Part shown: in pieces, positions 1-11,175 of the stretch
How the letters are laid out: every line of letters starts with the position of its first letter
How positions within the stretch are numbered: position 1 is the stretch's first letter
DNA from: Otis tarda
Taxonomy: Eukaryota; Chordata; Aves; Otidiformes; Otididae
Reading direction: 5' to 3'
NCBI GenBank assembly: GCA_026413225.1
Contig: CM048557.1
Span: 43,283,371-43,347,370 of the forward strand
DNA length: 64,000 nucleotides
Made by a program: the position numbers and the translations under genes
The notes under the pieces: generated by a model
The model's input: the letters and a program-made list of their open reading frames with translations, nothing else
Told to the model about the DNA's origin: nothing
Databases searched by the model: none

Positions 1-686
1 GGCAGAAACCACCACAAGGACCTGGGGTGCTGATTGACAGCCAGCTGAATATGAGCCAGCAGTGTGCCAGGGTGGCCAGGAAAGCCAACAGCATCCTGGC
101 TTATATCAGAAATAGTGTGGCCAGCAGACTAGGGAAGTGATTGTCCCCCTGCACTCACCACTGGTGAGACTGCACCTCGAATACCGTGTTCAGTTTTGGG
201 CTGCTCATTACAGGAAAGATCTTGAGGTGCTGGAGCATGTCCAAAGAAGAGAAACGAAGCTGATGAAGGGTCTAGACAGTAAGTCTTATGAGGAGCAGCT
301 GAGAGAACTGGGGTTGTTTAGCCTGGAGAAGAGGATGCGGAGGGGAGATCTCATTGCCCTCTACAACTGCCTGAAAGGAGGTTGTAGTGAGGTAGATGTT
401 GGTCTCTTCTCTCAAGTAACAAGTGATAGGACGAGAAGAAATGGCCTCAAGTTCCACCAGGGGAGATTTAGATTGGATATTAGGAAAAAAATATTCATCA
501 AAAGGGTTATCAAGCATTGGAACAGGCTGCCCAGGGAAGTGGTTGAGTCACCATCCCTGGAGGTATTTGAAAGACACGTAGATGTGAAGCCTAGGGACGT
601 GGTTTAGTGGTGGACTCGTCAGTGCTAGCTTTACAGTTGAACTCGATGATCTTCAGTGTATTTTCCAACGTAAATTATTCTAAATA
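1..686 (+). mobile_element. CR1 LINE, 3' part, old divergent copy cut by window edge
   Basis: The segment reads as the 3' end of a CR1 (chicken repeat 1) non-LTR retrotransposon in sense orientation. It has the conserved stretch with GGCCAGCAG followed by GGGAAGTGATTGTCCCCCTG, then the coding tail of ORF2, the 'GGAACAGGCTGCCCAGGGAAGTGG' block near 521-543 and a degraded 3' UTR with 'GAACTCGATGATCTTCAGTG' and 'TTCCAACGTAAATTATTCTA'. The terminal ATTCTATG-type repeat has decayed to one recognisable unit. It is more divergent from the other copies in this window than they are from each other, so it is an older insertion. CR1 copies are nearly always 5'-truncated; the 5' end here lies outside the window, so the truncation point is unknown. 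Confidence 0.93.
137..607 (+). pseudogene. CR1 ORF2 C-terminal fragment (reverse transcriptase tail)
   Basis: An open frame of 156 codons spans the C-terminal part of CR1 ORF2, downstream of the catalytic YADD core. Recognisable family signatures are '[13 protein letters not shown]' (about residues 9-21), '[15 protein letters not shown]' (58-72), '[15 protein letters not shown]' (110-124) and '[16 protein letters not shown]' (127-142). In an active element ORF2 encodes endonuclease and reverse transcriptase of roughly 900-1000 residues. Only the extreme C-terminus is present, with no start of its own, so the frame is a relic that happens to have stayed open. No cellular function is implied. 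Confidence 0.85.
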
Positions 687-2454
687 CCCTCTTGTGGCTA
701 ATTTGTCAATTTAGGGTGATATTGTCTTAGCATGGAGAGAAGTAAAGAATTATTAAGCACTTTTTTAGAGAAAGTAAATTTAAATTTGCTCTGCCATGTA
801 TGAGGAATCAAGTATACAGGGTGCTTGGAATGAAATAGAGCAGTTGTCATTGTGACTGCTGTAAGATATATATTTGATTTGTAGCAGGGGAGCTATGAGA
901 AAAATAAAACTATGCATAACCTAGGCAAAAAAGACAAAAGCCAGGAAACTACATGGATGTGTCCTACAGTGGGCAAGGGTTTTGTCCCCATCCATCTGCC
1001 TCTCCTTTGACATTAATAACAGAGCTAGTAAAGCTTGATTTCATAAATTTTTGGCCTTGTGCTTGAACTGCAATGCCTCCAGCTCCCTGTTGTTCCCCTT
1101 ATACCTCCTTACCCTGCTGAAAGAAAAGGGACAAAGTGCGTAGAGACATAGTATTTACCATTTCACTTAAAATCAAAGCACTTCTAACTAAGGACCAGGG
1201 AAAGGGGGAGAGGAATGGAGCAATGGGTGGTGTTACTGTCAGTAGCCTGAGCGCTTTCTGCATATTTCTATTCTAAGCTAAGCTGAAGCCCCTCACGTTC
1301 TTGCTGCTAGCCCCCTTTATTTCAAATTCCTCTTGAATGCTGCTGAAATCCATGGAAAAATTCCTGTTCACTTGCAGGTGTTGACTGTATTTATTTTCCT
1401 ATGTTGTATCTAAGTACTAGAGTCTAAATTTTCTAAAACATACTCTTCTTCTAGATGCCTAGGTCTTGTTTCATTTCCTGTTCTATCTAGGTATCTAAAA
1501 CACTTAAGAAAGATGAGTACAGATAATTATGGTATTGCTTCCAGATAGGAATGGTGTAAAATCCCATTTAGATAGATTTTCTTAATATAGTTAAGGAATG
1601 CAGCTTGTGTCTGCAACGGCAACTTGGTGGGGTTTGGTGTTTGTTTTTTTTAGACCTCCACAACTCCCAGATTAAACAAGCATTTGTCATCATAAATAAG
1701 AAGTAATTTAAGGAGACTCATTACAGTCTCTCATAAACAATGGTTATTGTTAGATGTTGATCTTTATTGCTTAGTTTTTGTATAACACTAAAGAACTCCC
1801 CGAGGTTTCATTTTTTTATGATAAGACAGGCTTCACTGTTTCCTAAACCCCTGACTGCATACTGCCTCATAGCTCTGCATTAGGGCTTCAGGTATTGCCC
1901 AGCTCTGATTATCATGGTGTACAAGAGATGTGCTGAGAGTGGAACTTCATTAAATCTTTGAAACCTTCAGGTCAGAGACTCAGGTGCTTAGATATCTCCA
2001 TATTCTATCAGTCGTTCTTTTTGCCTTGCTGTATGTAGACGGATGCAATTGGGCTAGTTAAAACCCAGCATCAAATCACTGAGTAGGCTTAATGTATTTG
2101 TATGAACTTCTATTGTTAATCCTGTGCATAAACCATAACTTATTTGCTTTTCTCATTACACATTACATTGAATAGAAATAAGCATTGTGCTAAAGTGTTT
2201 GTGTCATGTTGGTACGGCTGGGTACATAGCTATGTGGCTGTTGCACAGCAATGAAGTGTATTATCTTTACATGACAAGACCACTGTCATTTTTGTACCTT
2301 ATATTCAAAATATGAAAATAAACTGTAGTGGAAGGTCTTCAGTAGAGCTTTGTTCTCTGCTTGCATTTTTTCAGTCATTTTGTATCTTTCCAAAATGGTC
2401 TAAACTGTATTACATTTCCTGTCAAATTTAATTTTTTAAAAAAACAAGTTCACA

Positions 2455-2470
2455 CTAATTAGCTAATTAG
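2455..2470. promoter_or_regulatory. Tandem CTAATTAG palindromes (possible homeodomain sites)
   Basis: Two back-to-back copies of the 8-bp palindrome CTAATTAG form a 16-bp block. TAATTA/TAATTAG is the core recognised by many homeodomain transcription factors, and a pair at this spacing could bind a dimer. This is a short AT-rich motif and could be chance, so a regulatory role is inference only. Confidence 0.25.
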
Positions 2471-5400
2471 GGGCCATAAAATGTTCTTTCTGTCCCTTTC
2501 TATTTTTATTCTTGTTTATTTCTGAAGTGTGAATGGGGTGGAAAATCTATCCACTAAAAGGGAGATGGAGATAATTGAACTCTTTTCATACAGTCCCAGG
2601 TAGAAATCAAATCCAAGACCTGGAGTTGAAAGGTGAACTCTGTAACTACTGTACCAAACTATTCTTGGTAATTATCAGCATGAACATAATTATTAACATT
2701 TCAATTATACTCACAGTATTACATCTCTCCAAGGGGTTTAACTCCACTGATTTCCAACTTGTCTTGATTTTTTGGTAGACATCCAGTTGGAACAAAGTTG
2801 ATGGATAATATTTTTGACATAAAAGGGTAACATACTTTTCAGAATATGTGATATATATATGTTTTGTCCTCAATGACACTTGTATGCTTCAAGATTTTGA
2901 TTGCTTGGTAACACTGCTTGGCATAGCAAGGTATCTATTTCAATAGATTTAAATAACTTATTACACAAGGGGAAAAAAAAAATCCCAAAATTTTTTTCCA
3001 AAATTTTTTTGACAAATCCAAACTCTTCTCTCTTAAAATCTCAAGTTTGAAATTGCAATGTAGATTAATAAGACTTCATCCTTTGATTTTAAAATAATAC
3101 TCACTCTTTGTCTCCTGTCTAATAACTTTTAACATATATGTTTCCTAAAATTTACTTAGCCCAAGTACAAAGCCAAATAATTTATGTATTTTAAAATATT
3201 TTATATTTATACACCTTGTTAACGGTTTCTGAGTATTCAAGCCTTTAGCTTAATAAAGTAAGGATTTATGATAAGTGGAAATGACATGAGGTATTTCTGT
3301 GCTTTTATTAATTTTGTAGAATCATCTTTACTGCTTGTACTTTATGACTGAATTCTAGTTACTTGATGCTTGAGCATCTCCAAATAGAGGTGCCACACTA
3401 TTCTGCATTTATAGGAGTATTTACTTTCAGAAAGTCCTTATGAGGGAGACCAGCCTGTCTGGGAGAGGCAAAAGTGAGTCACACCCTAAAGACATGTGAA
3501 CTCAGCAGAAAACAACATTAAACAGCAGAAAAAGTATATCCCTGCTCCTCATCACATGGGTATGAAAGAGACCGTGTTTAAAAACTGTAAAATCCTCAGA
3601 TCTTCACAGGAAAATGGCAAACTTCCAACAGGCTGGAAGAAAGATGACTACAGAAAGCCTGGGAGAGTATTTTTTTTTTTTTTTCCTGTTCCTGCGCACT
3701 TTCATAGGTATCTGCTTTTGGCCACAGCAAGCTGCATTAGATGAAGCTTTGGACTGATACTGTATGGCCATTTTAATGGGTTTTTTTTTCTGTAAAATTT
3801 ATCCTTTTAACAGTTACAAGCTAAGGCTGCAACATGGCCTGAGAACATCTGCTATAACAGTAGGATGTTGGGTTTAGTGATAGGATTTATCTGCAAGCAA
3901 GAATCTAGAGAAAACAATAGATGGGTATGTTGTCAGCTTGCACAAATGGTTGATTCATGATTGGCACATTTTAAAAGGTGGACCAATTCATTGTACTTTT
4001 GTAATGAGCACGAAAGATGTAGGAACCTAATAGGAATGCTCCAAGATCAAACACAAACTCCACCCAATGTTGTAAATATGTGCCTTGCTAGTACAACCAC
4101 AGCAGAGAAACAGAAAACAAATCACCATTCATTCAAGTGAAGCTAACCGATGCATGGAAAAACATGCAATAGCTTTGGAGGACCCTCCCTGCCTCCTTCC
4201 CAAAAAAACCAGGATGTCTTTTGATACCATGTAAAAAATTGTACTTTTATGAAAAGGTAAATCTTTGTCAAAAGGTAAGGAGAAAAAAAGCGCACTGTAT
4301 TGAGGAGTACTGTAGGGACTTAAGCTGTTTTGCATGTATTAGTGCCATGCAAAACTTCAAAACCAACCATATTGTGCAGCTCAGAAAATGAAGGCCAACA
4401 GACAAGCCAGGTAAGGTAAATACATAAGGCTACAATGATGCTATCAGCTCTTTGGAAGAAAAGCAATCCAACCCATCCAAATTGCAGTTGTACAATGGAA
4501 TGATAAAATACCACCAGGAGAAATGTAAATTATATTTACAATGCCAAGTAAAATTTTCAGCCTGAAGCAATTAGATAAGAACTCAAAAGAATTTATTATT
4601 TTAACCAAGTTACTTTGTATAACAAGTAAAGAAACACAAGCCAAAACAAATGATTAGGTACTGTGACTGTCCTCCAACATTTAATATAAAATTGTCAAGA
4701 TGCAGTTAGGGGACAGAAATGTCTTCCGGGCACATTACACCCAGGAAAACACTGAGCAGTTCCGCAAAGTAAAACTATCTGCTAGTTTTACTAGAAAAAA
4801 TGAATGGAAAAAAAACTATTGAAGATAAATGGAACAACTATGTAAATTGAAAATGATGGCTTAACTGGCCATGTGATATTGCCAGCATGTTTGGTTAAGA
4901 GTCTTGCCAAAGTCCAGCTCTGCCATATAAACACTGGCAATGGGCTGATGGGCTGGTTCTCATTCTCTATGCAAGTAAAAAAAAATTTCCTTTGTAACAA
5001 ATGACTATGGCAGTAATTTGCCATGTTGTCTGTCCTTCTGATTTGTCAGAGCTTCCCGCCCTTGCAACTGAGGACAATCATGGTCCAAATCCCAGCTACT
5101 GTAACTGACACATGAACTTGTCCTGTGATCTCCACCAGCTCCACTGTGTGAGCAATAACTTCCTACATAATGTGGAGGCTACACATAAGTTTATAGTAAA
5201 TGTGCTATTGCACATATATCTATAGTGAATGTGATCTTCCTCTGCCTTGGAAAGTCCTCCTTTAGAACGAAAGCAAAAGTCTCTGATACGTTTAGATCAA
5301 CACTCTTGGTTTGTGTTTGGTGTACTCAGATCTGGGGGATGAGCCTGGATCTGGAAAGAGGGATCTCTGATTTGTCAGATACAGTGGTACTTTTGGATGA

Positions 5401-5897
5401 GGAAACTCTGAATATACCATGAAGGCATCCTTCCTGGATGCCGACCAAGTTGAAATGCATCCAGAGTGCTGGAAAGCAAGCAGAGAACCTTTGGGCCACT
5501 CTGCATCCTGCAGAGTACAGGGTGTCATAAACCAGAGGAGGCTATAAGCAATAAGGAAAAGGACAGATGAAGGTCAGACAGATAAATGTCAACAGTCACA
5601 ACAGAGACAGATGCTGTGGTTGTAGTACAGAAAAAAAAATCTTTATTTTTAAATGGGAGATGAAACTGCTAATTCCAGTATTCTTAGATGTTGCTGAATA
5701 GTGACTAAGCCAGAATATGTTACTTTACCTTATATTACAGATGCAGATGCTAAAGAAAGACCTTGTGAACGAGATGCAGCCATTTTTGTGTCTCACCACC
5801 AAATAAGTGATTTGGGGTCAAATGCTCCAAACATTCCAGTCATAAATCCACTTCCAAATCCCAGTAATTTTTACTACAAGCACATCTCCAAAGAATT

Positions 5898-5940
5898 AAG
5901 ATATTTTTGACACAGCATAAGATAAGATATTTTTGACACA
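5898..5940. repeat. Two-copy tandem duplication (17-bp core, 26-bp period)
   Basis: AAGATATTTTTGACACA occurs at 5898-5914 and again exactly at 5924-5940. A simple local duplication; no function apparent. Confidence 0.8.
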
Positions 5941-8900
5941 TTATTTGCTAGCTGAGTAAGCTTTGTAACAACTGAAGGCAGTAAAGGCCACAGCTAAATT
6001 TGGTACTTACTAGCATAGTTAAAAAAGCTGAGAGCACCTGTTCTCCCTCCCCAAAACCCAACCAACAAACACTGCCTTGTCTCAGACAAAACTCACCTGC
6101 TGTTACCCAGAAATACTTCTGAATGCATTTTGCAGGATATTATCTTCATGTTTGATGTCACATTTTCCTGGCCTCTCTACCACTTCAGCAAACTAGGTGA
6201 GGATTTACTGAAAAACATTAAGATGATAACTTGTAACAGTAATTAAAAAAATAAGTTAAATGAAAGAAAAGTTATGTGAGTAACCGTGAAGGATTAGCAA
6301 GTCTGTGAGAATGGGTTTAGAATAATTTATATAGGCAAATGAACATTAACATATGCAAAGCTGTTGAGCTGTTATGTCTGCCAAAACCACAGGTCAACTC
6401 ACAGAAGAGCTCCTGATCATTGCAACAGAAAATCGGAGTCTGGAGCAAAATAATTATACATTTGTTCCTGTAAGTCTGAAAAAGGTACCTGCTAGCCCTA
6501 ATTTCCCTGAAATAGCTTTATCAGAATATACTGTAGCTAAGGAAGCAATTACATACCTCATATCTATTGTCCCACGCCACCTACAAGTCTACTGCCTGCT
6601 GACAAGCCACACTGTTGTGTGGAAGTCAAGCAGTTGGCAGAGCTATGCAGTCTCACATAGGTATGTGGTGGTCCTGACCATTCTCAGCCTAAGTAGTCAG
6701 GGAAAACAGTGTGTACAAAATTGTATTTAAAATACAGCCAGCCACAGATTGCCTACTGTGTTTACGTCTGATTAAATTATGGTGCATTACCACTACAGCA
6801 GCAGTAGATTCATCCTCAGCCTGGCTGTAATAGGAGACATGAGCTGCAGGACCATTTGATGGTGATTTTGCCATGAAATTTGGACATATATACATCATTT
6901 ATGGCTGTAGCCTTCTTTTCCCTCTTCCCAGGAAATAGATGCTCACTCCTTGAGCCACCATCTGTGTGTGAGGGTAATGCTGCGTGACTCTGTGGTGCCC
7001 ATGTCTAGGAGGATGTTGTAGCATTGCCGTACTCCAGAAGGAGAAGCAGTGCTGTCCCTAAAACCAACTGATGAGATGAAGGATAGCAAGGATCTGCTTT
7101 TTTTGACAGGCTCAGGCAAATTATAATAGTAGCTGCTTGAAACAGAGTGTATGCACTGACCATCTCTTAAATGTATAGTGGGGAGGATTTGAAGGTCGGA
7201 TGTCCACACAAGCACCACACAAGACACTTCAAAAGATATCCTGAAAGTTGTTAAGAAATTCAGTTGACAGTATAGACGGCTTAGAGTTATTTGTATCATA
7301 TTCATATCTTCTTCTCTAAAAGCTTTTTTTTTAGTTCAGAAGGGAAGTTGTGACACTGGAAACTTAACTTTGATGTCCACAGTTATTGTGGAAGTCTGTT
7401 TAGCCACAGTTCACTAGAAGTGGTCAAAGAATAAATCAGGTCTTTTGCAAGAACTGTATTAAGAGTCATGACTGAATAGCACAGAAGAAGTTGGAGAAGA
7501 GCTGTTATGTGGCCTCCAAGTCGAGAGCAGAAGTTTGAGTTTTAAGGAAGGGTGAGAGGGAAGGAGTGAACAGCACAGGAGGAATGGTGTCTTAGCTACG
7601 TGCAGTGGGGCAGCATGTAGAGGGTAGACCCAAGAGTAAGATCTGCTAGAAGGGAAGATGCTGTATTAATAGTTTAGAGGAAAACAAAATAATGAAATGG
7701 GACTGTAATGATAATAGGAACAGTGGTCTTATTTTCTTTCTACAGTGTGGAAATAGATGAAGCATGAATAAGGTCAGTGTTCAGTGTATTGCCCTGAGTG
7801 GGAGTCTCATGAAAATGAGAAGTCTAATCCCAGGAACAAGTAGTGTAATTGAAGTACAGATGCTTTTACGGTGCACAGAATGGTGAGTCTCTCATTCTTC
7901 CACAATCATACTTCTGACCTTAGTGATGTATATGCATAGGTGAGCATACATGTACAAATGCACACAGACAGTAGCGATGTGCGTTGTTATAACTAGTTGT
8001 TACTAAGCAAAAATTATCACTTGATCATTTTGCACAATAGGAATCTCCTGTGTCAACAGTAGCTCCTCCAGATTTAATGGAGTCAGCGGGTTCTGTCTGT
8101 ACTGCCACTGAGGCGTGATGACAGGCCCTGTCAGCACATCACCCCAGCGGCATTGCTCTCTTGTATCTGACCCTGGAATGTTTGGTTTTGAAAGGACACT
8201 GTGTTCTGCCACACTGGAGAAATTAGGATTGTACCATTTCCCTAAAAATCCATTTTTGCTTTTAGAATAGTTTGTTTCCTAACTCTTTTTTTCTCTCATA
8301 GTTACAGGTGTGGTGCTAGCATCTAATCAAGTATGCAGAGCTACATCATTACACTCCATTGTATCCAGCAAAACCAGTTCCCAATGCAGCTGAGCATTTG
8401 GAAACCTGAAAATCCAAACTACTTTCCCTACCATACCCCAAGCAATTTCCAATGGTCTGTGAAAAAAAAAAACCCAACACCCAAACAAACAAAACCTGAA
8501 TAAAAGAAATAGGGCCATAGACATATCTGATATAAGATTGTGTAATTCCACAATCACTGTAAGTCAAGCAGTGATATTTTAAATCACATTTTAAGCACAT
8601 GACAATCTCATGCTAGGACTCGTAGCCTGAGCATGTAAGGACACCTCCCTTAATCATACAAATGTCATTCTTTTCAGTAAGTTTTGCACAGGTAGAGGGC
8701 TTCACATAGACAAACATGCTAGTTTGCCCAGGGATAGCCCTAAAAATCTGCCTGTTGGTAGCAGCTGACATAAAGTTCAATATTTGCTCTGGTTCTTCAA
8801 TTCCTTAGTTTAAAACCAACCAACCAGCCAAAACCCCAGTATTTCCCTTGATCTGCCTTTTTATTTTAGTGCATATTTTGATTATATTATGTAATTTTTC

Positions 8901-10046
8901 CTGCAGAGAAAAAAATATTGCGGGGAACTTTTACAACACATACGCGGATGTTAGCTAGACCTACAGGTATGTCTGCACCTGCTGCTCTAGCTGGTTTGGC
9001 TATATGTCTTTGTGCAGCATGGGCTTTGACATCACATATGTATTTATGGGCTATATTTGATCATGAAGCAGTAATATATTAGGGAATGACAACAAGGGAT
9101 TTACCTGTAGAAATAAAAGGATGAAAACAGTATCCCTGGATGACTGGAGAAACATACAGAGATACTCGGAGCTCTCTGCTCTTCCCATTGTCATTGACAG
9201 GAGGTGGTGGTATCCTGGGCATTTGTCCTTAACCACAAAACTGTAAAAAGTGTTACTAGACTCATCATACTATTATTATACTGCATAGGAACACACAGCT
9301 AAATTCAAGAAATAATAGTTATCTCCATTTTCTAGTTTCAACTAATTCTTCTGTACAAATAGGTATTTAAATAACATAGGGTATAAAAGCAGCAGCAACC
9401 AGCCAGAGTGTATGTGTATAGAAACTCTCTAATATAAATTAGTGCCTTTTAAAAATCACTGTAAACTCTGTTTTCTGTAATTATAACAAACCCTAGAGTT
9501 TTACCCATGTAATAGTAATTTTTAGTGTCTTCACCATTATTTTCCTTTTGATTTATTTAACTACATCTAACTTGAGCAAACAATGTTAAGTGGGGAAACA
9601 GATGTGGTTAAATAGCCTATAATTATGCCTTTAGTAATCTGTTACCATCATAAGGCTCCTCCTGCTACTATGACCAGAAAAAGTGACCTAACTGATTTCA
9701 CCAGCAGCCTTGCCAGTGCCTGATGCAGAATAGATGGCCTTATTAAGCAATCAGAAAAAAAAATAAATAAAAATCAACCATTACAGTGGAAGAGTAATCA
9801 GCACTGTTTATACTAGCCCCACAATGCACAATCAGAACCATGAATTCTGCTAATTGGGTACCTTCTGCATCCAGAGGTGCCTGCGATAGGAAACAAAAGG
9901 GACTTGAAAATTAGTGTTTGTAGCAATTAGTTTCTGTCTAAAGGCTTAACCCAGTTCATGGAAGCTATGATTCAAACAGGGATTATTATAGTAACTATGG
10001 CATTTAAATGTCCTCTGTCATTATTCAGCATCAAATTTAGCATAGC

Positions 10047-10090
10047 AAGACTAATTTGGATTTACTATTTAAGACTAATTTGGATTTACT
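10047..10090. repeat. Two-copy tandem duplication (20-bp core, 24-bp period)
   Basis: AAGACTAATTTGGATTTACT is present at 10047-10066 and 10071-10090, each followed by a similar (A/C)TTTAA spacer. A recent local slippage duplication in unique DNA. Confidence 0.85.
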
Positions 10091-11098
10091 CTTTAAAGTA
10101 TAATTGTTGAAAATTTTTAAAGTCCCAAACTGCAAACCATTTATTTTAAGCTTTTTTGTATTTCCCACATCAACTATTTTCCTTTAAAGATTATGATGCT
10201 GTTTCAGACTAGCTATAGAGGTGATTAAATGCATTTGCTATTGAAAGCTGAGATTTAACGAATGGCATATTGGAGAGTGTTCGACTATTATTTTTCACAG
10301 AATGATCTGTATTATATTGACATGTTGAGGGATTTCATACCTGATATAAATATAAGGACTGTAAGTTTATTGTTTATCAACACAGCTACCAATTCACACC
10401 AGTGAGTAGTGATATACAAACGTTTAAGAAGAGAAATTTAGGTCGCAATTTTTTTGAGTAAACTGCTACTGCATTTACAGATGGGCCTTGGTGAAAGCTC
10501 TGTGGATTATATTAAATTGGTTACGAAAAGCCTTTTGCCCTTTTCTTTCCTTTGAATCTTTAGCATTTCTGATGTAACAATCTGATAGACAAATCTCAGT
10601 GCTTCAGTCCTTACCATTATAGACTCCCTGCTGTAGGTGCTTAAAGGACAAATTAACAGTAGTACAATTCGAGTAACCTCTTCACCTTTTCTATCAAAGC
10701 ATCAGCTGCATGTTCTTGCTTTGCTAAAGCTCTCCATATGGTTACAGCAGGACTGTGACAATAGCATACAAAAAAAACCTTAGAATTCCAGAAAAAAAAA
10801 CCCCAGGAAGAAACAGGAAAACGGAGGCAAAAAGTCTTCAAGTCAACCCTCAGTCTCAGCTCTGCTCTTTAAAGGTTACACTGAATAACGGAAATGTATA
10901 ATCTGCAATTTATTAATAAGTTGCCATCCTCATTAGTTAACTGCTGTTTAATCCATGTGTGATTAACTGTGTGACCTTAAAAAGATTATTATTAATACAA
11001 AACATTACATTATGAAACCATTAAGTTATAGGAAAATATTGGTACTTTGAAGACAATCAGAATGATAAGTGTGATAGTTTTTAGAGATACTGTACCAA

Positions 11099-11175
11099 CA
11101 TTTCCTCTGACTGATTGCATTACATATTGATATTAGCAAGTATCAGTATGTAGTGCAATCAGTCAGTGGAAAATG
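11099..11175 (+). ncRNA. Candidate pre-miRNA-like hairpin
   Basis: A 34-nt left arm (11099-11132) is complementary to a 35-nt right arm (11141-11175) around the 8-nt loop TTAGCAAG. Pairing is continuous except for one T/T mismatch and a one-base bulge near the base. Read as + strand RNA, the only other departures are two U-G wobbles; on the minus strand the same positions would be A-C mismatches, which favours a + transcript. Stem length, small loop and lack of large internal loops fit an animal pre-miRNA. The 3' arm contains AGTGCAA (11152-11158), identical to the miR-130/301/454 seed heptamer, but the rest of the arm does not match those miRNAs as I know them. Alternatives are the palindromic remnant of a short inverted-repeat DNA transposon or a chance cruciform. 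No name assigned. Confidence 0.45.

Larger units (their letters stand above)
687..11098. other. Unique AT-rich non-coding DNA, no gene seen
   Basis: No coding region, RNA gene or recognisable recent repeat was found. Scattered open frames of 60-123 codons occur on both strands. The longest are 6374-6730 (+, 118 codons) and 6943-7305 (-, 120 codons). They lack recognisable domains and are interleaved with shadows in other frames, as expected by chance. There are homopolymer tracts (T run at about 3670-3684; A runs at 2973-2982 and 8462-8471). Small internal structures are listed separately. Confidence 0.6.

Noticed and set aside
6374..6730. 118-codon + frame as a gene
   Set aside because: No recognisable domain, promoter or splice support, and stop-to-stop length is within chance for a window this size.
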